The position numbers were made by a program, and so were the translations under genes. This document shows positions 23,956-33,878 of a stretch of 64,000 nt of DNA, piece by piece. The number at the start of each line of letters is the position of its first letter. Within the stretch, counting starts at the first letter, position 1. The notes beneath the pieces were generated by a model. The model saw only the letters and a list, made by a program, of their open reading frames with translations. It did no database searches and was not told where the DNA came from. Source of the DNA: Ailanthus altissimus (lineage: Eukaryota; Streptophyta; Magnoliopsida; Sapindales; Simaroubaceae); the NCBI GenBank assembly GCA_946807835.1, contig OX327684.1, positions 16,764,501 to 16,828,500 on the forward strand. Reading direction: 5' to 3'.

Positions 23956-24720
23956 ATGGCCACACTCAAGTATGAGATAGAGAAATTCAACGGTACGAAT
24001 GACTTCAATCTGTGAAAGATAAAGGTTAAGGCGTTGTTGGTGAGCCAAAGGCTAGGCTCGGCATTAAAGGAGACTGCAGCTCCAACTAGTGATGAAGAGA
24101 AGACACCAGAGTCATCTAAAGCTAAAGCAGAAAGAAGGAACATTCAAAAAAGAGCTTATAACACAATCATTCTGTCATTGAGTGATAAAGTACTAAGGGA
24201 AGTAGGAGGTAAGACGACGGCAATAGGTCTTTGGAAGAAGCTTGATTCACTTTATATACAAAAACTGTTGGCTAACAGATTGCATATAAAGATGAAACTG
24301 TATCAGTTGTCCATGTCAGAGGGGACGCCAATGGAAGATCATATAGATGCCTTCAATAAGATCATCCTTGATCTTGAGTCTATCAACATCAAGATAGAAG
24401 ATAAAGATAGAGCAATTATCCTGCTGAGTTTACTCCCCAAGAATTATGAGAACTTTGTTGATACACTACTTTACAGCAGAGAGAGTTTAACGATGAGTGA
24501 TGTGAAATCATCATTAAACTCAAAGTTACTAGGGAAGCAGATCGAGGGTAATGTAGAAAGTTTATCTATAAGAGGAAGGCTCTCATATAAAGATGAAAGG
24601 AAAAATGGCTCAAGATCAAAGTCTATGACTCTTAGGAAGTGCTATTGTTGCAAGAAAGAATGACACTTCATAAAGGACTGTCATGAGAAGAGAGCACAAG
24701 ATAAGAAGAAAGCAGATGTT
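23956..24720 (+). pseudogene. Copia-1 gag
   Basis: The ATG at 23956 opens 'MATLKYEIEKFNGTNDFNL', a typical copia gag start, but TGA at 24013-24015 replaces the conserved Trp of the FxLWK motif. The frame then runs open 24034-24663 with 'LWKKLDSLYIQKLLANRL', 'DHIDAFNKIILDLESI' and 'ILLSLLPKNYENFVDTLLY', the conserved gag core. A zinc knuckle (CYCCKKE... HFIKDC) spans about 24640-24682 and is broken by TGA at 24661. Gag packages element RNA in virus-like particles. Similarity to the Tork/Tnt1 group is by motif only. Confidence 0.85.
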
Positions 24721-24779
24721 GCGCTTGCCTAATAACTATGATAACATAGAAACACTTATCGCTACTGATGGTAAGAACA

Positions 24780-25878
24780 CTGAACAATGAATTCTTGATT
24801 CTGGTTGTACTTTTCACATGTGCTTACACAAGTCTTGGTTTGTAAAGTTTCAGCCCATTAGTGGTGGTAAAGTCTTAATGGGTAATGACATTGCATGTCA
24901 GATGATGAAAATTGGTAGTATTAAGCTTAGGCTGCATAATGGGCGAGTGAGAGAGTTGACAGATGTTAGGTATGTTCCTGACTTAAAAAAAAAATTGATC
25001 TCACTGGGGAGTTTAGACAAGAATGGGTATTCCATCAGGATCGACAGGGGAATTTTGAGAGTATTAAAAGGTTCTATGGTGGTAATAAGAGGAGAAAAGT
25101 GCAAAGGTGTTTATATGCTTAAAGGTGAAGTCGTGAGTGGTTCTACATTATTCTCTGTAGATTATGAGAGTATGCAAACTAAGTTATGGCATCTTAGACT
25201 GACACACCTAGGCGAAAAAAACCTAAAGGAGTTATTTATTCAAAGGGCGTTTAGTGAGGATAAGTTCCAGCCCTTAGAGTTTTGTGAGCATTGTGTGCTT
25301 GGGAAAGCACATAGAGTAAGATTTAATACCGGCGAGCACAAAACTAAGGGGACTCTTGACTACATACACTCGAATCTTTGGGGACCAACTTAGACAGCTA
25401 CTCGTGGTGGTGCTATTTTCTTAATTTAATTGATGATTATTCAAGGAATCTGTAGATCTATATATTGAAGAGCAAGGATCAAGCATTTGATGTATTCAAG
25501 ACTTGGAAGGCTCTTGTTGAGAATCAGACTGACAAAATGATAAAGAGGTTGAGAACTGACAACGATCTCGAATTTTGCAATAGAGAGTTTAATATGTTTT
25601 GTTCCAAGCATAGGATTGTGAGGCATAAAACGGTAAGATCAACACCATAGCAGAATGACGTAACTGAGAGGATGAATAGAACTCTACTTGAAAGGGTTAG
25701 ATGCATGCTTACTAATGTGAAGATGTCCAAAACATTTTAGGGAGAAGCTGTTGTGACTGCAACTTACTTGATTAATAGAAATTCCTCCTCAGCAATCGAC
25801 TTTAAGACGCCAAAAGAGAAATGGTCTGGCAATCCTTCTAAGTATGACCATTTCAAAATATTTAGCTGTCCTGCCTTT
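24780..25878 (+). pseudogene. Copia-1 pol, first part: protease, GAG-pre-integrase and integrase N-half
   Basis: The protease active-site block 'ILDSGCTFHMC' lies at about 24791-24823. The GAG-pre-integrase domain follows with 'LWHLRLTHLGEKNLKEL' and 'FCEHCVLGKAHRVRF' (about 25184-25320; HHCC zinc binding). Integrase core fragments include 'RLRTDNDLEFCNREF' and 'CSKHRIVRHKTVRSTP'. Stops at 25391, 25453, 25648 and 25738 replace Gln or Trp codons. The frame is cut after 'FKIFSCPAF' by the chromovirus derivative and resumes at 29394. Confidence 0.9.
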
Positions 25879-26358
25879 TGTCACGGACTATTTTCGAACC
25901 GTGCGGCCTTAGACACGTTGCATGGTAAGCAGCTTAGAAAACCACACAAAGAGAAGAAAAATAAGCACACCAAGTGTTTGCACGAATGCTCTCTATATTG
26001 TTGAAGAGAAAACAAAGCTATGAGATGAATTATACAAGTGAGGGTCTCCCCTTTATATAGTAGCAGCCCTATACAATTGATAGCTTAGATCTAAATGATC
26101 TAACGGTGTATATACAAGATGGAATAATATTCCCTAGAATATTCCTAGATGCCATCACATATTCCTTGGAATATTCCTTTCCTAATTAAGGTTAACAACT
26201 TTAATAAGTCGTGGGCTTTGCCCGGTTCTTCACCCATGTCAGCGGGTCTTCTAGAAGCTCCGGCTTGCGATCCATTCCAGCAGCCCTTAAGGCCTCTAGG
26301 AGGCTTTGTCACACACCAAGTGTTCGAAGAAATGCTTGAGAACACTTGGGGCGTGACA
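25879..26358 (-). repeat. 3' LTR of the chromovirus derivative
   Basis: 480-bp partner of 28910-29389 with the same termini. The ORF across 26145-26678 runs from the chromodomain into this LTR. Confidence 0.95.
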
Positions 26359-26374
26359 TTCTCCCCCACCAAAT
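26359..26374 (-). promoter_or_regulatory. Polypurine tract of the chromovirus derivative
   Basis: On the minus strand GGTGGGGGAGAA lies directly before the 3' LTR start (TGTCACG at 26358), the usual plus-strand primer position. Confidence 0.85.
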
Positions 26375-27202
26375 TCACGTGATGCCCTCGTCGCGTCTTC
26401 ACTAGAAATTGCACACCTCGCTCATTAATCTGCCGCTGTATGCTCTCATATTTCCAGTGTGCCTCAATATCGGGTACCGCTCTCCATTTGATAACGTCTT
26501 CACGCCTTGGAGGTGGATTCTTCTTCTGCACCGTCTGTCCATTGCAGATGAGTTTCGCCCCATTGTTGACCCATGTGGAAATCCCTAAAGGTTTCCTGTT
26601 GTGTGGCTCAAATGCTGCACCTCCTGTACCTCCACAGCCTGCTTCCAATAGCTTACGGAATGCACTTGATGTAGCCACTGCCGCTATCTCGAAGGTAACT
26701 CCACCTTGTACGAGACATTGCCATCTCTCTTGGTAATAACCCTTGGCCCCTCGTCCCTGCGATCAAGGCCCTTGTGAAGTGGGCGCGCTGACTTGCGTTG
26801 TAGTGGAAGTATCGTCTCCATCACCAAGTCCCTCGCACTAGGCTTGACAGGCCGCTGCTTGTCTTTGACCCACTCCTTGTGCTGCACATCATGTGACGCC
26901 TTGGACTTTTGGATGACACCCGCATCCAACAACTCCTCGAGCTACCTCTGCAACTCTCTCATCTCCAATAGAGGCGTCTGCACCATAGTTAGAAGCGTAA
27001 TGTCCAGCTCTAACTTTCTTCCATGCTCGGTATCACCTTGATGTGGCTGCACCTGTGGTATGTCAGTTGGCACGACCCCCTTGTGCTCCTCGAGCACTTT
27101 CGCAACCCCCGTTAGTAGCTTGGTTTCATCCCTTGTCGCCTTATCATCCACCTTCCTCACTGTGGCTGGATGTGATTCTCCTTTACGCTCAGCAACTCCC
27201 AT
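26370..27202 (-). pseudogene. RT stub fused to integrase C-terminus and chromodomain
   Basis: After protease, 'HGRKLELDITLLTMVQ' then 'MRELQR' and 'LEELLDAGVIQKSKASH' (about 27020-26890) align with the start of gypsy RT (..ELR.QL.ELLDAG.I.PS.AP.G). The sequence then jumps to 'DEGPRVITKRDGNVSYKVEL' (about 26755-26696), the integrase C-terminal 'GP..V..R.GNVAYKLELP' block. It ends with 'VQKKNPPPRREDVIKW' and 'PDIEAHWKYESI' (about 26535-26445), the pattern of an integrase chromodomain (RR..PP.RE.LVKW..LP.EEA.WE). RT palm, RNase H and the integrase DDE core are missing. The chromodomain of related elements guides insertion to marked chromatin. Confidence 0.75.
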
Positions 27203-27241
27203 AAGTTGAATGGCGGAAAGGATTTTAGTGTTGGCTTTCGA

Positions 27242-27694
27242 CTAAAATTGCCCACCCTTGGGCCTGTCTACCGTCGGTATCATGTAAGGCCCTCCTTGCA
27301 TGATGCACACGTAGTCGTGTCGAGGAAGCGGCACCACGTCATATTGCCTCAAGAACTCCATACCTAACACCACATCAAAATCATCAAGAGGTGCTACAGA
27401 GAAATTTACCTCGCCGCGCCATTTGCCCAAGTGAATATCGATCCTTTGAACCACCCCATCCAGTGGCTTAGCCGCAGCGTTCACTGATTTGAGGAACCCC
27501 TCCTCTTTCTCTACATAAAGTCCCAAGCGCCTCGCCTCCGCACGCTTGATGAAATTATGCGTCGCGCCCGTATCTATCAGTACTTGAGTCTTTATGCAGT
27601 TGATGTAGGATTCAACATACATGAGCGCCTTTTCTGTTGGCGCGCTGGTACGACGTTTGGCTTTAATTGTATTGAGTAGCTGCAAACACCCCAT
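27242..27694 (-). CDS. Chromovirus derivative aspartic protease (open frame)
   Basis: A 150-residue open frame from ATG 27694 containing the retroviral-type protease: 'VLIDTGATHNFI' (residues about 36-47) with the catalytic D-T-G, and 'FDVVLGMEFLRQYDVV' (about 108-123), the hydrophobic G-M-(D/E)-x-L block near the end of plant gypsy proteases. The enzyme would cleave the gag-pol polyprotein inside virus-like particles. Unlike other frames in the element it has no stop, but it is in a separate frame from gag and lacks an RT partner. The start used is simply the first ATG of the open frame; in vivo it would be part of a polyprotein. Confidence 0.7.
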   Translation of the reverse strand: MGCLQLLNTIKAKRRTSAPTEKALMYVESYINCIKTQVLIDTGATHNFIKRAEARRLGLYVEKEEGFLKSVNAAAKPLDGVVQRIDIHLGKWRGEVNFSVAPLDDFDVVLGMEFLRQYDVVPLPRHDYVCIMQGGPYMIPTVDRPKGGQF

Positions 27695-27699
27695 TTAAC

Positions 27700-28890
27700 C
27701 CTGCTCGCAGGCCTCGTGTGCTGTAACCATAGCGTTGATAGCCTTCTTCTTCGGGCAGTCCTTGACCCAGTGATCCCCATCGCAAAGGAAGCAGCTTGTC
27801 TTCGGTCCATTCCCTCTATGGCCGTTGCGTTTCTGCTTTTCTCATTTGGGCAGCTTACTTTTCTCCTCCTCATCCTCCGGAGGTTGAAATTCCTTGGCGC
27901 CCCCACCTTTGCTGTGATTGGGTCTCAAATGTTTGAACTTTCCCGAGTCACCCTTGCAGTAATCCATGAGCGTTTCTGCCAGTGTTAGAGCGTCATATAT
28001 TCTGGTCACCCTGCGCCGCTTTAACTCATTGGATGCCCATGTCTGCAACCCGTCCAGGAAATTGAACAACAAATCCTCCTCGCTCATGTTGGGAATCTGG
28101 AGCATTAGTAGGGAGTACTCCTCGACGTACTCGCTGATGGACTTGGTCTGTTTCAATTTCTTCAACCGCTTTCGAGCGTCATGAGCCACATTCTCCGAAT
28201 AGAACTAGCGCTTCAGCTCCCGTTGCAATTCTGCACATGTGTTGATTGTGTAGGTACCCTTGCGTATCTCCTCGCTTTCCTGCGCCACCATAGAATTGTA
28301 TGGTCAAAAAGATATAAGGTTGCGGTATTTACCTTGTCTTCATCCCACACGCCCATGGCATCGAAGTATCTTTTCATCTGCCAAAAGTAGTTATCCAACT
28401 CCTTGGTGTTCCGCTTGCCGCTGAACTCCTTTGGTTTAGGAGCCTCAACTCTTGGCGCCCCTTGAGCAACAGACCCATTCGCCACTGCTCGCTTGCACAG
28501 CACTACGTCCTCTTTGACAGCGTCAAACCCTCTGCAACTCCTCTACTTGGGCTTGAACTTTGCCAAAGGTGGCGTATACCTTCTCCTGGAAAGCCTTGAT
28601 CCAATCACGCTGCCGATCAGCGTAACTCTCAATGGATGTGTCGATGAGGGAGCGTAGCTTATCCTTTTGTGTGTTGAGTCCCACCTCGATCTTCTCTACT
28701 TGTTGCTTCAACTCCCCAAGATGATTCGTCGCCTTTCCAATAGCGCCACCGAGCGTTTTCACCATGGTCCCGAACTCATGGCCTGGATCGACAGACTTGT
28801 CGTGAGGTACACTGCTGTGCCTCTTAGCTTTGGGATTCCGACCCCTCTCTTCAGTCAACTCTGATGGTATGCCGTCTTTCTCCATCTTTG
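27700..28890 (-). pseudogene. Chromovirus derivative gag with zinc knuckle
   Basis: The frame opens near 28890 ('MEKDGIPSELTEERG') with a charged, coiled-coil-like region ('LGELKQQVEKIEVGL'). The retrotransposon gag core is 'PKEFSGKRNTKELDNYFWQM' (about 28440-28380), 'KVNTATLYLFDHTILWWRRK', and after a frameshift 'LKKLKQTKSISEYVEEYSLL' and 'MSEEDLLFNFLDGLQTWA' (about 28140-28030). The knuckle 'CFLCDGDHWVKDCPKK' near 27795-27748 has the CCHC pattern. The shift near 28215 and a TGA after 'KSKLPK' break the protein. Domain order matches plant chromoviral gag. Confidence 0.8.
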
Positions 28891-28895
28891 AACCT

Positions 28896-28907
28896 GCTCT
28901 GATACCA
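28896..28907 (-). promoter_or_regulatory. Primer-binding site of the chromovirus derivative
   Basis: On the minus strand TGGTATCAGAGC, complementary to the initiator tRNA-Met 3' end, directly inside the LTR at 28910. Confidence 0.9.
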
Positions 28908-28909
28908 AC

Positions 28910-29389
28910 TGTCACGGATTATTTTCGAACCGTGCGGCCTTAGACGCGTTGCGTGCTAAGCAGCCTAGAAAACCACATAAAGAGAAGAAAAACAAGCACA
29001 CCAAGTGTTTATACGAATGCTCTCTATATTGCTGAAGAGAAAACAAAGCTATGAGATGAATTATACAAGTGAGGGTCTCCCCTTTATATAGTAGCAGCCC
29101 TATACAATTGACGGCTTAGATCTAAATGATCTAACGGTGTATATGCAAGATGGAATAATATTCCCTAGAATATTCTTAGATGCCATCACATATTCCTTGA
29201 AATATTCCTTTCCTAATTAAGATTAACAACCTTGATAAGTCGCGGGCTTGGCCTAGTTCTTCACCCATATCAGCGGGTCTTCTAGAAGCTCTGACTCGTG
29301 ATCCATTCCAGCAGCCCTTAAGGCCTCTAGGAAGCTTTGTCGCGCACTAAGTGTTCGAGAAAATACTTGAGAACACTTGGGGCGTGACA
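28910..29389 (-). repeat. 5' LTR of the chromovirus derivative
   Basis: Upstream LTR relative to the minus-strand genes; 480 bp, TGTCACG...CGTGACA terminal inverted words. Partner of 25879-26358. Confidence 0.95.
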
Positions 29390-29393
29390 CTTT

Positions 29394-31444
29394 GTACATG
29401 TTAAGGAATGGAATTTGAAACCTAGAGCTATCAAAAAGGTATTCATATGATATTCTGAAAGAGTGAAAGGATACAAGGTGTGGTGTAAAGACTTGACACC
29501 ACTAAGGAGTATCATAAGCCTTGACGTAATGTTCAATGAGACGACGATGCTAAAAACCTCCCAAGAAGACAAGAAAGAAACACCTATGCCCAAGGAAGAC
29601 TCAGCACCCGAGTCAATAGAAGTTGAAGTGGAACCTGAGAATATATCTGATATGCCCCCAGATCAGCACTTCAACAAAGAAATCCTTGAAGAAGAACCAA
29701 GAACACCGGCGAATTCCTCTAAGTCCACCCAAGGAAAGACTATGACTCCTGAGATGGAACTTGAAAAGTATCTGCTAACCAGAGACAGGATCAGGAGAAT
29801 GATGAACCCACCAGTCAAGTATGCACAAGCAGATTTAGTTGATCATACTTTTAATTCTGCTTACATTCTTAAGTATGATGAGCCTAGAACATATGGTGAG
29901 GCTATAAAGAGTGAAAATAAGAAAGAATGGTAGCAGGCCATGGAAGAAGAGATTGGTTCTCTTAGAAAGAACAATACTTGAAAGTTGGTGGAGAGACCTC
30001 AAAAGAAACTAGTTAGGTGCAAGTTGGTGTATAAGGTGAAGGAGGGGATACCAGGGATAAAGTCTATGATATTCAAGGCTACGTTAGTTACATAAGGTTT
30101 TACTCAAAGAGAGAGAGTTAATTTTCATGAGATATTCTCCCCAGTCGTCAAGCACACATCTATTAAGATTTTGTTAGTCATGTGTGCAAACCTTGATTTA
30201 TATCTAGAGGAGATAGATATAAAGACAGTTTTTCTGCATTGAGAGCTTGAGGAAACGATATACATGGCACAACCGTAAGAGTTCAAGGAGCTTGGTAAAA
30301 AAGATCATGCTTGTTTCCTAAGGAAGTCATTATACGGGTTAAAGCAATTACCTAGACAGTGGTATAGGAGATTTGATGAGTTTATGATGACTTGTGGTTT
30401 TAGTAGGAGCAAGTATGATGGATGCGTGTACTTCAAGAACATAAGTTGTGGGATTATGTATTTGCTTCTATACGTCGATGATATGTTGATCGCATGTAAG
30501 AACATGAAAGAAATACAGAAGCTCAAGAAGTAGATGAGTGGCGAGTTTGAAATGAAGAATTTGGGAGCAGTGAAGAGAATTTCAGGTATAGATATTATAA
30601 GGGAAAGAAGAGATGTTATCTTCTTATCCCAACAGCGATATATACTCAAAATTCTAAAGAAGTTTGGTATGTCCAACGCAATGCTGTCTTTACTACTTTA
30701 GTCATGCATTTCAGACTTTCAGCAACACAGTCGCCGACATTCGAAGAGGAGAAACTGCAGATGAGTCAAGTACCATATGCAAGCATTGTGGGGAGCATCA
30801 TGTATGCAATGATTTGCACAAGACCAGACATAGCACAGGCTGTAAGTATGGTGAGTAGATACATGGCAAATTCGGGTAAGGATCACTGGCTTGTAGTGAC
30901 GTGAATTCTGAGATATCTCAAGGGGACGTCAAATCACGGGTTAATGTATAAAAGGGATGAAGACAATAGTGAAATGGTAAGAAGATACGTAGACTCAGAT
31001 TATGCAAGTGATCTAGACAAAAGAAGATCGTTGACGAGCTACATATTCACAATATTTGGGTGTAGTGTATGTTGGAGATTAGTTCTACAACATGTGGTTG
31101 CACTATCTACCACAAAGGCGGAGTACATAGCTATTGGTGAAGCTATTAAGGAGGCTGTGTGGTTGAAAGGCATATACGCAGAAGTATTGGCTAATGAAGA
31201 TGTGAACATCGGTGTATATTATGACAGCCAGAGTGTCATACACCTAAGCAAGCATCAAGAGCTCCACGAGATATCGAAACACATTGATGTAAGGCTCCAT
31301 TACATTCAAAAGATTGTCCAAAGTGGTAAAGTTAGTCTAAAAAAGATAGCGTCATCTCAAAACCTTGCTGATGTGTTGACTAAGCCACTACCCTCGGTTA
31401 AGTTCATCTTATGCAAGGACTTAACCAAAGTCACTACTTTGTGA
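29394..31444 (+). pseudogene. Copia-1 pol, second part: integrase end, RT and RNase H
   Basis: The reading resumes in phase at 29394: 'VHVKEWNLKPRAIKKVF' directly continues 'CPAF' at 25878. After an acidic linker (ORF 29463-29933), RT follows with 'LYGLKQLPRQWYRRFD' near 30335 and 'LLLYVDDMLIACKNMKE' near 30466, including the YVDD catalytic box. RNase H at 30944-31444 contains 'VDSDYASDLDKRRSLTSY', 'STTKAEYIAIGEAIKEAVWL' and 'ISKHIDVRLHYIQKIV', and ends at 31444. Stops at 29931, 30241 and elsewhere inactivate it. Confidence 0.9.
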
Positions 31445-31515
31445 GAGTGACCGAAGATGTGAAAATGAGAGATCGAGTTGGTTTGTAGACGATTTTGAAT
31501 CAATGAGGGGATTTG

Positions 31516-32060
31516 TGAGAATATTGATTGAAAATTATCGAGATATGATTTGGAGAGTAAGCCAAATGTATAGGGTACGCAAGGATTGAAGACAGACGCG
31601 AAGAGAGACGAAAGTGTTTTCTGAATTGAAGATTTCTTTATTTGCCTCCCACTTGCTTCAGGACTCTCTAATACGACTCCCACACATTTAGGGTAAATCT
31701 AGAACGTCCTAAAACCTATATAAAGGCTGTCAATTGGCTTGTAACCATATCTTTTTGATAACCCAAGAGATCTAAGTGATCAAGTAAGAAATCTTTATAG
31801 TTTTTTGTGAGAGAAAATTCCTAGAGTGCAAGAGAGAGTTTTTCTTTGTGATCTTTCTTGTAAAATGCGTGCTTTATGAGTACCTTATTATTCAATAAGA
31901 AAAGAGTGTGATCTTGATCCGCCGTAGACGTAGGTAAGTTACTGAACCACGTAAATTTTGTGTGTTCTTCTTCTACCCTTTCTCTTTTTATTTTCTTAAT
32001 AACTTATTATACATATATTATTTGGGTGATTTTGTTTGTTTCTGTGCTTCCGCTTCAACA
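31516..32060 (+). repeat. Copia-1 3' LTR
   Basis: Begins TGAGAATATTG and ends CTTCAACA, preceded by a purine tract (ATGAGGGGA, 31504-31512). It lacks the GC-rich block of the 5' LTR. The right end abuts exon 3 of the zinc-knuckle gene. Confidence 0.85.
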
Positions 32061-33878
32061 CATATATTGCAGACAAGCTCCTTTAGGCAGTCACGAGCAA
32101 AGTGACCTGGCTTACGATAGTTGTTGCAAGCCTTCTCATTGGTGCAGTCAGCAGCGATGTAACGTCGCTTATAGCAATTGTTGCAATGCCTCACATCATG
32201 AGCTTGTAATCCGAAGTTCATGCAATCACAAGCTAAGTGACCCATTTTACCACACATATGACAGACTGAATCATTGTAGTTGGCTGGCAAGGTGACTAGG
32301 CTCCTTACAGTTCTAACACATAATGGTTGAGCTGCATTCAGCAGCGATATGGCTAAAACAAAATCACCAATACATGGTAGTAAAGAGATCACATTATCAC
32401 TGCACAAAAGCATATTGATGGGTATATCTATTTTCATAATCCCTCGAGGACGTGTTATAATCTTTTTCACTTTCTTGATCATACATCAAAGCATTCTGTT
32501 GAAAGTTGAAACTAACAAAGAAAATAAATCATCTTGCATCAAAAAAAGCAACAAAGAAACTAATCATCTCAACCAGGAAGTCCACAATTGTTGCAAATAG
32601 TTACATTCATACAATCCCTCGCAAAATGCCCAAGTCGCTTACATTTGTTGCACAAATAATCTTGCCTGGAAAATTGCAGCACAAGTAATTACAGTCAAAC
32701 TCAAAGTTAAAAATTGAGATTAAAGATCTTATTTCTTCTAAAGAGGAGTGGTCAGGCACTTGTAAAAGTTATAAATTACAAAACCAAAATAATCAATATT
32801 AGATAGCAAATGAAATTTCATCAAAAAGCATTGCACTTGTGACCATGTTTAACAAAATCAATTTCAACTTGTGCAAGATAACCTTAAGATTCAGAAGCAG
32901 TTTTGTCTATAAACAAGCCAATTATAATAATGCTTTGATTTCTATTCTAACTTCATACTACCAAATATTTATCTTGAAATTGTGCCTTCTGTAGTTGAAC
33001 TTATTAAGTTCATTTTAATACTGAATCCGATCAGCCCCCAAGTGCTAAAACTCACCCTTTAATACAGAATCCGATCAACCTCCAAGTGCTAAAACTCACC
33101 CCTAACCGGCTTATAAGAGAAGGATATTCAAGAGTTAATAAATCACTAGTTAATTTCACACTTAACCAATGTGGGATCCAAGAATTAATAAACCACTAGT
33201 TAATTCCATACTTCGACAGTTAATCCCATACTTAACTGATGTAGAATCCAAGGGTTAATAAATCACTAGTTAATCACATACTTAACCGATGTGGAATCTT
33301 AACATACCACCATAGTTCCAACACCAATATCCACAACGGCCCACTCTGGGTGCCCACTCTGGCTTTTGCAGGTCACCTCTTCCGCAACGTGGGCGCCACC
33401 GATGTGGGATTTTAATATACCATCACGCTTCTGACACCAACCATACTTTTGACACCAACATCCACGGCGGTTTACTCTGGTGCCCACTCTGCCTCTGATA
33501 CTAAATATTACGAACTCTTGAATAGAATTCACCCTTAAGAATTGACTTATAAGAGAAAGATGTCCAAGGATTAATAAATTACTAGTTAATCTTATACTTA
33601 ACTAACGTGGGATCCTAACAAATGTTGTCTTAATCTCTCCCTCAAATTATCAAGAAATATAGGGGTTTTATTATTGTTTACTGTTAGAAGATTAACAAAG
33701 CAAATTTTCCAAAGGGAACCAAGCTGTAAATAGACAATTAGCACGTCAACTTAACCATTGGCATAGCATACCGATAACTACGACGATCTCTTGAGTAAGG
33801 TGCATTACGAAAATAGGACCGCTCATTGCCACGAAATGTTTTAGCTCGTTGTGGACTATGGCTTAAATCCAGACTCAT
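32061..33878 (-). pseudogene. CCHC zinc-knuckle (GIS2/CNBP-like) gene, 5' portion with three exons
   Basis: Exon 1, 33878-33772, starts ATG ('MSLDLSHSPQRAKTFRG', then 'RSYFRNAPYSRDRRSY'), an Arg/Ser-rich start like plant GIS2-like proteins; donor GTATGC. Exon 2, 32665-32574, acceptor after TTTTCCAG, encodes 'DYLCNKCKRLGHFARDC' and 'CNNCGLP' in matching phase. Exon 3 starts at about 32352 and carries knuckles 'CHMCGKMGHLACDC', 'CNNCYKRRYIAADC' and 'CNNYRKPGHFARDC' before copia-1 at 32060. CCHC knuckles bind single-stranded nucleic acid. Damage: a one-base loss at the exon 3 acceptor, an in-frame TAG inside the second knuckle of the set, a frameshift soon after, and Cys to Tyr in one knuckle. 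A TRIM-like element sits in intron 1. The gene continues at 23255-23033. Confidence 0.8.
33015..33620 (-). mobile_element. TRIM-like miniature LTR element in intron 1 of the zinc-knuckle gene
   Basis: The right terminal repeat, about 33509-33620, reads on the minus strand TGTTAGGATCCCACGTTAG and ends near TTCGTAATA. Directly after it comes TTTAGTATCAGAGGC, a diverged initiator tRNA-Met primer site. The left repeat ends at about 33303 (minus TGTTAAGATTCCAC) and is expanded by tandem copies of an 'AATAAATCACTAGTTAAT' unit and of a 'CCGATCA(A/G)CC(T/C)CCAAGTG' unit (about 33027-33105). There is no coding capacity. Size and layout fit a terminal-repeat retrotransposon in miniature. No target duplication was confirmed. 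Confidence 0.5.

Larger units (their letters stand above)
25879..29389 (-). mobile_element. Chromovirus (Ty3/gypsy) deletion derivative nested in copia-1
   Basis: Identical-length 480-bp LTRs (25879-26358 and 28910-29389) begin TGTCACGG and end GCGTGACA. CTTT is repeated at 25875-25878 and 29390-29393, and removing the element with one CTTT restores the copia integrase frame exactly. On the minus strand it holds a primer site, gag with a zinc knuckle, protease, a short RT N-terminal stub, then directly the integrase C-terminus and a chromodomain. RT, RNase H and the integrase catalytic core are absent. The LTRs differ by roughly 5-7% by eye, so this is not a very recent insertion. Confidence 0.9.
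23256..32060 (+). mobile_element. Copia-1: Ty1/copia retrotransposon, Tnt1/Tork-like, interrupted by a chromovirus derivative
   Basis: LTRs at 23256-23922 and 31516-32060, primer site at 23926-23937, then gag, protease, integrase, RT and RNase H in copia order on the plus strand. It is inserted in exon 3 of the minus-strand zinc-knuckle gene. A 3.5-kb gypsy derivative splits its integrase at 25879-29389. Stops occur throughout, so it is inactive. No clear target duplication was found at its ends (left flank ATCGG, right flank CATAT). Confidence 0.9.

Noticed and set aside
26145..26736. Plus-strand ORFs with a Pro/Ser-rich product
   Set aside because: They are antisense shadows of the chromodomain and LTR of the minus-strand element.
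33100..33620. Possible 5S-derived Cassandra element
   Set aside because: No 5S rRNA promoter box words were seen in the terminal repeats; a plain TRIM-like call is safer.
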